Below are positions 59,526 to 64,000 of a DNA stretch of 64,000 bases, one piece after another. The stretch is from Hylemonella sp. (lineage in GTDB: Bacteria > Pseudomonadota > Gammaproteobacteria > Burkholderiales > Burkholderiaceae_C), in contig JAUYQZ010000039.1 in the NCBI GenBank assembly GCA_030695415.1, forward strand, positions 87,788 to 151,787, read 5' to 3'. How positions within the stretch are numbered: position 1 is the stretch's first letter; each line of letters begins with the position of its first letter. The notes under the pieces were generated by a model, which searched no databases, was not told where the DNA came from, and saw nothing but the letters and a program-made list of their open reading frames with translations. Made by a program: the position numbers and the translations under genes.

Positions 59526-60362
59526 TCAGGTCTTGCGCCAGATCACCAGCGCGATGCCACCCAGGATGGCCAGCGACGCCAGCAGCAGGCGCAGCGTGGG
59601 CGCCTCGCCCAGCCACAGGATGCCACCCACGGCCGCGATCACCGGCACGCTGAGCTGCAGCGTGGCCGCACTCGTCGCCTTGAGGTGCGGCAGCGCGGCG
59701 TACCAGATGGCGTAGCCGATGCCCGAGGTGATGGCCCCTGACGCGATGGCATAGAGCGCGCCCGCCGTGTCCACCTGCGCGCTGCCCATGAACAGCAGGC
59801 TCATGACCAGCGCCACCGGCACCGTGCGCACAAAGTTGCCCGCCGTCACCCGCAGCGCATCGCCCACGCCTTTGCCGCGCAAGGAGTACACGGCCCAGGC
59901 CAGGCCGGCGCTGACCATCAGCAGGGCGGCACCGAGTGGTGGCGCGGACAGCCCCGGCAGCAGCAGGCCCACCAGCCCCGCGAGCGCCAGCGCCAGGCCG
60001 AGCCACTGCACGGGCGAAAACCGCTCACCCTTGACCAGCCCCCAGCCGATCATGCCGGTCTGCACCGAACCGAACAGCAGCAGCGCACCGGTGCCGGTGG
60101 GCAGGCTGACATAGGCAAAGGAGAAGGCGGCCGCGTAGGCGAAGAGCGCGAAGGCCGAGGGCCAGCTGCCGCGGCCGATGGCGCCACGGCGCGTGAGTTG
60201 CACCAGCAGCCAGAGCGTCAAAGCGCCGGCGATGAGGCGAATGGTGGTGAAGCTGGCGGCGTCGATAGGGGTGTGCTGCAGGGCGGCGCGGCAGAGCAGG
60301 GAATTGCCGGCGAAGGCGAGGAGCGCGAGTACGGTCAGGACGGATAGTCTCAGTACGCTCAT
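59526..60362 (-). CDS. EamA-family (DMT) transporter
   Basis: A 278-residue transporter with ten helices in two EamA repeats; FAGNSLLCRAAL opens the first and GGILWLGEAPTLRLLLAS lies in the second. It begins 4 bases after the HIT-like gene stop and is the last gene of the par operon. Probably an amino-acid or metabolite exporter, not defined further. Confidence 0.87.
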   Translation of the reverse strand: MSVLRLSVLTVLALLAFAGNSLLCRAALQHTPIDAASFTTIRLIAGALTLWLLVQLTRRGAIGRGSWPSAFALFAYAAAFSFAYVSLPTGTGALLLFGSVQTGMIGWGLVKGERFSPVQWLGLALALAGLVGLLLPGLSAPPLGAALLMVSAGLAWAVYSLRGKGVGDALRVTAGNFVRTVPVALVMSLLFMGSAQVDTAGALYAIASGAITSGIGYAIWYAALPHLKATSAATLQLSVPVIAAVGGILWLGEAPTLRLLLASLAILGGIALVIWRKT

Positions 60363-60366
60363 GCTG

Positions 60367-60816
60367 TCAATTCGCGATCAGATGGAAATGCAAATAGGTG
60401 AGGTGCTGGTACCCCGGCCCGTTGGTCAGCACTTTGTACGCCCTCAACTTGTGCTGTGTGACCAGCTCGCGGACATGATCCAGGCACTCCATGACATAGG
60501 CTTGATCACCACCGCTGATATCAGCCACATCCTTGATATCGCGCTTTGGGAAACTCACAAAATGCAAACGCCCGCCGGGGACAGGATGCTCGATCGTCAC
60601 GCAGCGAGGACTCTCCTTCACAACCATGGGAAGCCATCCGGGTGTGTGGCGAATTGCAGCTGATGCCATCAGACCAACAAGATCATTCGTGCGGTAACAC
60701 GAGTCACCGCAGTTCGCCAACGCGGTGAAAGACCTGGCTTGTGTTCCGGTAAATACGAACGCGCCTGCCAAAAATCCGGAGGCCACTAGCGTCATACCGA
60801 TCAATATTCTTTTCAT
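60367..60816 (-). CDS. Exported HIT-like protein with altered triad
   Basis: A 149-residue protein with an N-terminal signal or anchor helix (about 1-22), a cysteine pair (NCGDSCYR) and a HIT-like domain. The C-terminal motif reads GYQHLTYLHFHLIAN: the usual H-x-H-x-H triad becomes Y-x-H-x-H, with the catalytic histidine kept. HIT proteins cleave or bind nucleotides in the cytosol, so export is unusual. It is 10 bases after the methyltransferase stop in the par operon. Confidence 0.75.
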   Translation of the reverse strand: MKRILIGMTLVASGFLAGAFVFTGTQARSFTALANCGDSCYRTNDLVGLMASAAIRHTPGWLPMVVKESPRCVTIEHPVPGGRLHFVSFPKRDIKDVADISGGDQAYVMECLDHVRELVTQHKLRAYKVLTNGPGYQHLTYLHFHLIAN

Positions 60817-60826
60817 GTTTCAAGAG

Positions 60827-61561
60827 CTATTGGTTCGACGTATATACCCACACCGGCTTCCCCTGCGCCCCCTCCAGCTTGGCCACGGGCGTCAGCCCCA
60901 CGGCCTCGAACTCCAGACTCACCAGCCAGGCCCCGGGCTTGAGTTCCGCCTTCGCCTTCTCGATCGCGCGCGGCATGCTCTCCGGTCGCTGGAACAGATA
61001 GACCATCTCATAGCCCGACCAGTCGGCCTTCCAGATGTCACCCCGCTCTACTTTGGCCCAGGGGCAACGGCGCGCGCAGAGCCAGGCCAGCGGGCGGCTC
61101 CATTCGATACCGTGCAGTTCGGCCAGCGGGTAGGCTTGGCGCATCGCGTCGAGGCCGTGGCCCAGGCCGCAACCGGCATCCAGCACTCTTGAGCCCGGCT
61201 CCAGCGGCGCGACGTTGGGCAACTCATTCAGCGCATTGACCGGCGTGGGGAACAGCGGCGCGTCACGCCAGGCGTTGAGCGGGTAGATCAGCGCGAGCAA
61301 GGCGAGCGGGAGCAGCCAGCCCCAGGCCGGGATGGTGAGGCCACCCACGAGCAACAGTGACAAAGGGAAGCCGAGACCGATAATTGCGCGGCGCCACCAG
61401 CTATCTCCTTGCGTGCTGAATGCCACGCTGAGGACCGTGACCACCGCAAGGACAAGCCAGGGGCTAAGATCCGCTCGCCGCAGCTGGATGTAAATTGTCC
61501 AGCAAATCGCCCAGCTGAGGAGCGCTGGCAAAGGCCAAGGAAAGCGGGCCTCGAGTTTCAT
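60827..61561 (-). CDS. Membrane-anchored SAM-dependent methyltransferase
   Basis: A 244-residue protein with three or four N-terminal membrane helices (about 10-95) followed by a class I methyltransferase domain with motif I VLDAGCGLGHGLDAM and LHGIEWSRPL. The domain would face the cytoplasm near the membrane, so a lipid or membrane-protein substrate is plausible. It lies 16 bases downstream of parB. Confidence 0.82.
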   Translation of the reverse strand: MKLEARFPWPLPALLSWAICWTIYIQLRRADLSPWLVLAVVTVLSVAFSTQGDSWWRRAIIGLGFPLSLLLVGGLTIPAWGWLLPLALLALIYPLNAWRDAPLFPTPVNALNELPNVAPLEPGSRVLDAGCGLGHGLDAMRQAYPLAELHGIEWSRPLAWLCARRCPWAKVERGDIWKADWSGYEMVYLFQRPESMPRAIEKAKAELKPGAWLVSLEFEAVGLTPVAKLEGAQGKPVWVYTSNQ

Positions 61562-61577
61562 AGGGCCCGTTGCTGTC

Positions 61578-62525
61578 TCAGTTGCCGTTGCCGTTCGTGC
61601 GGCGCAGCCGGTCGATCAGGCCGTTGAGCTCATCGAGCGAGCCGAACTGGATGCTGAGCTCGCCCATCTCTTCCACCCGGCCGTGGCGCTTGACCCGTTT
61701 TTTCACGCGCACTTCCACTTCGGCGGTGAGCAGGTCTGACAGCTCTTCTTCCACACGCTTCAAGTCGCGGGATTTTTCCTTGCCGGGTTTTTGCGGCGTG
61801 AGCGAGAACTCGGCGCTGAGTTTCTTGACCAGGTTCTCGGCCTCGCGCACCGACATCTTCTTGGCGGTGATCTGGTTGGCGGCAGTGATCTGCGTGGCGC
61901 GGTCCAGCGAGAGCAGCGCACGGGCGTGGCCCATGTCGATGTCGCCGGCCATCAGCAGGGTCTGCACCGGCTCGGCCAAATTTAAAAGACGCAGCAGGTT
62001 GCTGGCGGCACTGCGCGAGCGGCCCACGGCCTGTGCGGCCTGTTCGTGCGTGAGGCCGAATTCACGGATCAGCCTTTGCAGGCCATGCGCTTCTTCCAGC
62101 GGGTTCAGGTCTTCACGCTGGATGTTCTCGATGAGCGCCATGGCGGCGGCGGACTCGTTGGGCACGTCGCGCACCAGCACGGGCACGCTGTCCAGGCCCG
62201 CGAGTTTGGCAGCACGGAAGCGGCGCTCGCCAGCGATGATTTCGTGCTTGCCGGCGTTGGGGCCGTCGGTGAGCTTGCGCACCAGGATCGGTTGCATGAT
62301 GCCCTGGGCCTTGATGGACTCGGCGAGTTCATACAAGGCGCCTTCGTCCATGCGGGTGCGGGGCTGGTACATGCCGGCCACCATCTCGTCGAGCTTCAAG
62401 CTGCCGGTGCCCTGGCCTTCGCGCGCCTCGTTCATCGCTGCCACTTCGGCGCGGGTGTCATCGACCTTGGGGCCCAGCAGGGCTTCGAGTCCGCGGCCGA
62501 GGCCCTTGGGTTTCTTGGTGACCAT
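61578..62525 (-). CDS. parB: Chromosome partitioning protein ParB
   Basis: A 315-residue ParB: N-terminal ParA-contact region (KKPKGLGRGLEALLG), CTP-binding domain (GERRFRAAKL, ENIQREDLNPLEEA), helix-turn-helix (LTHEQAAQAVGRSRSAASNLLRLL) and a C-terminal dimer domain. It clamps on parS and moves origins with ParA. The hydrolase gene is inserted between it and parA. Confidence 0.96.
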   Translation of the reverse strand: MVTKKPKGLGRGLEALLGPKVDDTRAEVAAMNEAREGQGTGSLKLDEMVAGMYQPRTRMDEGALYELAESIKAQGIMQPILVRKLTDGPNAGKHEIIAGERRFRAAKLAGLDSVPVLVRDVPNESAAAMALIENIQREDLNPLEEAHGLQRLIREFGLTHEQAAQAVGRSRSAASNLLRLLNLAEPVQTLLMAGDIDMGHARALLSLDRATQITAANQITAKKMSVREAENLVKKLSAEFSLTPQKPGKEKSRDLKRVEEELSDLLTAEVEVRVKKRVKRHGRVEEMGELSIQFGSLDELNGLIDRLRRTNGNGN

Positions 62526-62553
62526 ATTTCCGTTCTCTCTGTCTAATCAGTGT

Positions 62554-63090
62554 TCAGTGCATGAGGCGCTGCAGCAGGGCGTGGCCCTGCGGCCAGTCGC
62601 CGAGGTTCGAATCCGCGTTGATGTGGCCGGCGTTCCCGTGGTCCACCAGTTCGGCGCCCCAGTCGTGTGCCAGCGAGGCGGCCTTGTCATAGGTGCAATG
62701 GATGTCGTCGCGGCTGGCAACGAGGATGCTCCTGAATGGCAGGCGCCCGCGTTCGATGGGCGACCAGCTGGGCAGCAACGGGCGCATGGCCTCGCGCTCC
62801 ACGTCGCCGGGCGCCACCAGCAGCGCAGCTTTCACGCGCGCCGCATTCTGGGTGTGCGCGGACCAGGCCGCGACCTGGACGCAGCCCAGGCTGTGCGCCA
62901 CCAGCACGGCGGGTTCGCTGCAGGCCAGCACGGCTTCTTCGAGCTGCATGAGCCAGTCGCCACGCAGGGGGCGCTCCCAGTCGTGCTGCTGCACGCGCGT
63001 GTAGCCGTGCGCGGCCTCCCAACGGCTCTGCCAGTGGGCCGGGCTGGAGTTGTGCCAGCCCGGCAGGATGAGGACGCTTGCGGGATGCAT
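62554..63090 (-). CDS. RBBP9/YdeN family alpha/beta hydrolase
   Basis: A 178-residue small serine hydrolase with VLILPGWHNSSPAHWQ, nucleophile elbow VAHSLGCVQ, and the late histidine in GNAGHINADSNLGDWPQG. Family length and motifs are complete, so it is probably active; the substrate is unknown. Its position between parA and parB is a conserved feature in related genomes as I recall. Confidence 0.88.
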   Translation of the reverse strand: MHPASVLILPGWHNSSPAHWQSRWEAAHGYTRVQQHDWERPLRGDWLMQLEEAVLACSEPAVLVAHSLGCVQVAAWSAHTQNAARVKAALLVAPGDVEREAMRPLLPSWSPIERGRLPFRSILVASRDDIHCTYDKAASLAHDWGAELVDHGNAGHINADSNLGDWPQGHALLQRLMH

Positions 63091-63123
63091 GCTATTGTTT
63101 TTGTAGCTTACCGAACAGGTCGA

Positions 63124-63909
63124 TCACATCTTCTGGATGCGTTCGACCATCTCCTGCGCGAAGCTCACAAAGGACTGGGCGCCCTTGGAGGCCGGGTCGA
63201 ACACCACACCGGGCACCCCGTAGCTGGGCGCTTCGGCCAGGCGCACATTGCGCGGGATGACGGCATCGAACACCTTGTCGCCGAAGTGGGCCTTGAGCTG
63301 GTCGCTCACCTGGGCCTGCAGGGTGATGCGCGGGTCGAACATGACACGCAGCAGGCCGATGATCTGCAGGTCGGGGTTGAGGTTGGCGTGCACCTGCTTG
63401 ATGGTGTTGACCAGATCGGTCAGGCCTTCGAGCGCGAAGTACTCGCACTGCATGGGCACGATGACGCCGTGCGCGCTGCACAGGCCGTTGAGGGTGAGCA
63501 TGGAGAGACTGGGCGGGCAGTCGATGAGCACGAAGTCGTACTCGTCGCTGACCTTGGCCAGGGCTTCCTTGAGCCGCTTCTCGCGGCGCTCCACATCGAC
63601 CAACTCCACCTCGGCACCGGCGAGTTCGCGGTTGGCACCCAGGATGTCGTAGCTGCAGCCGCCTTCGATGAGCTTGTCGCTTTTCACCCGGGCCTCGGCG
63701 ATGGACGCCGATTCGAGCAGCACGTCGTAAAGGGTGAGCTTGAGCTGGCGTTTGTCCACCCCTGAACCCATGGTGGCATTGCCTTGCGGGTCCAGGTCCA
63801 CCATCAGCACACGCTGCCCCACCTTGGCCAGGCCGGCGGCGAGGTTGACGGTGGTGGTGGTCTTGCCGACGCCGCCCTTCTGGTTGGCAACGCAGAAAAT
63901 CTTGGCCAT
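63124..63909 (-). CDS. parA: Chromosome partitioning ATPase ParA
   Basis: A 261-residue ParA/Soj ATPase. The deviant Walker A is KGGVGKTTTTVNLA, with DLDPQGNAT and LIDCPPSLSMLT following. It is of the short chromosomal type, without an N-terminal DNA-binding domain. It starts 30 bases after the LysE-type gene stop. Confidence 0.96.
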   Translation of the reverse strand: MAKIFCVANQKGGVGKTTTTVNLAAGLAKVGQRVLMVDLDPQGNATMGSGVDKRQLKLTLYDVLLESASIAEARVKSDKLIEGGCSYDILGANRELAGAEVELVDVERREKRLKEALAKVSDEYDFVLIDCPPSLSMLTLNGLCSAHGVIVPMQCEYFALEGLTDLVNTIKQVHANLNPDLQIIGLLRVMFDPRITLQAQVSDQLKAHFGDKVFDAVIPRNVRLAEAPSYGVPGVVFDPASKGAQSFVSFAQEMVERIQKM

Positions 63910-63939
63910 CTGGTGGTCTTCCCTTTTATGTATCTGAGA

Positions 63940-64000
63940 TCAGCGGGTGAAAGCAAGACGCAAGCCGAAGCCGATCAGGCAGAGGCCGGCAATTTTCTGC
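63940..64000 (-). CDS. C-terminus of a probable LysE-family transporter, cut by window edge
   Basis: The last 19 codons before a TGA read QKIAGLCLIGFGLRLAFTR, the kind of final helix seen in LysE/RhtB exporters (…LLIGFGLRLAL…). The usual order upstream of parA in Comamonadaceae includes such a gene. Too short for firm assignment. Confidence 0.5.
   Translation of the reverse strand, partial: QKIAGLCLIGFGLRLAFTR

Noticed and set aside
61578-64000. parS site near parAB
   Set aside because: I looked for TGTTTCACGTGAAACA-like sequences here and elsewhere in the window and found none.

Overview
The window reads as chromosomal DNA of a high-GC betaproteobacterium, most likely a member of the Comamonadaceae (Burkholderiales). 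The pointers are gene order and gene types: a TorF-type porin-glnK-amtB unit, an S-adenosylhomocysteine (SAH) riboswitch on a two-piece metH, a gcdR/gcdH/gcdG cluster, a Bug-type tripartite tricarboxylate binding protein, GTP-dependent PEP carboxykinase, and a chromosomal lysE-parA-hydrolase-parB run. I found no rRNA, tRNA, CRISPR array, phage gene or insertion sequence.

Layout. 1-8931 (all minus): a guanidine import and degradation locus in two transcription units. Unit 1 has a sigma-54-type promoter (8916-8931) and a guanidine-I riboswitch (8763-8860), then permease, ATPase, two DUF1989 proteins and a biotin-dependent carboxylase. Unit 2 repeats the arrangement, promoter (1756-1771) then riboswitch (1589-1690), before the periplasmic binding protein and a truncated desaturase. 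8945-11890: amtB, glnK and a porin behind a sigma-54 promoter and an NtrC-like site. 11941-16650: comM, two MFS transporters and a glycine-zipper protein. 16781-23731: methionine synthase split into two genes about 3 kb apart, the B12-binding part preceded by a SAH riboswitch; between them lie a beta-barrel protein, an RlmN-like radical SAM enzyme and a TerC protein behind a yybP-ykoY (manganese) riboswitch. 23801-26040: rhodanese and RecQ. 26041-29586: a poorly coding stretch, a 42-residue membrane protein and modABC. 29757-39451: pckG, two unknown proteins, LysR, UspA, an EAL protein, an M14 peptidase, flavin reductase, EamA, a Bug protein and a TfoX-domain protein. 39492-46862: glutaryl-CoA catabolism (gcdG, gcdH, LysR), a diguanylate cyclase, acetoacetate-CoA ligase and a DUF3237 protein. 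46893-51803: tandem paralogous binding proteins in one apparent operon with a membrane GGDEF-EAL protein. 51949-58067: a broken EVE-domain gene fused to a copy of the tail of a cobalamin adenosyltransferase, upp, uraA, an MFS gene, the intact adenosyltransferase and a D-lactate dehydrogenase. 58103-64000: a secreted protein, a cupin protein, and the par operon (lysE, parA, hydrolase, parB, methyltransferase, HIT-like protein, EamA).

How it fits together. The left 12 kb is a nitrogen-scavenging block. Three transcription units carry near-consensus sigma-54 promoters, so they should respond to nitrogen limitation, and two add a second gate that opens only when guanidine is present. Degradation via carboxyguanidine would end in allophanate, but no allophanate hydrolase is visible. 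The items most worth a second look are this double gate, the binding-protein/c-di-GMP operon, the EVE/adenosyltransferase chimera, and the secreted HIT-like protein in the par operon. Coordinates and starts were set by hand from the sequence; functional calls rest on recognised motifs and context, not on database searches.
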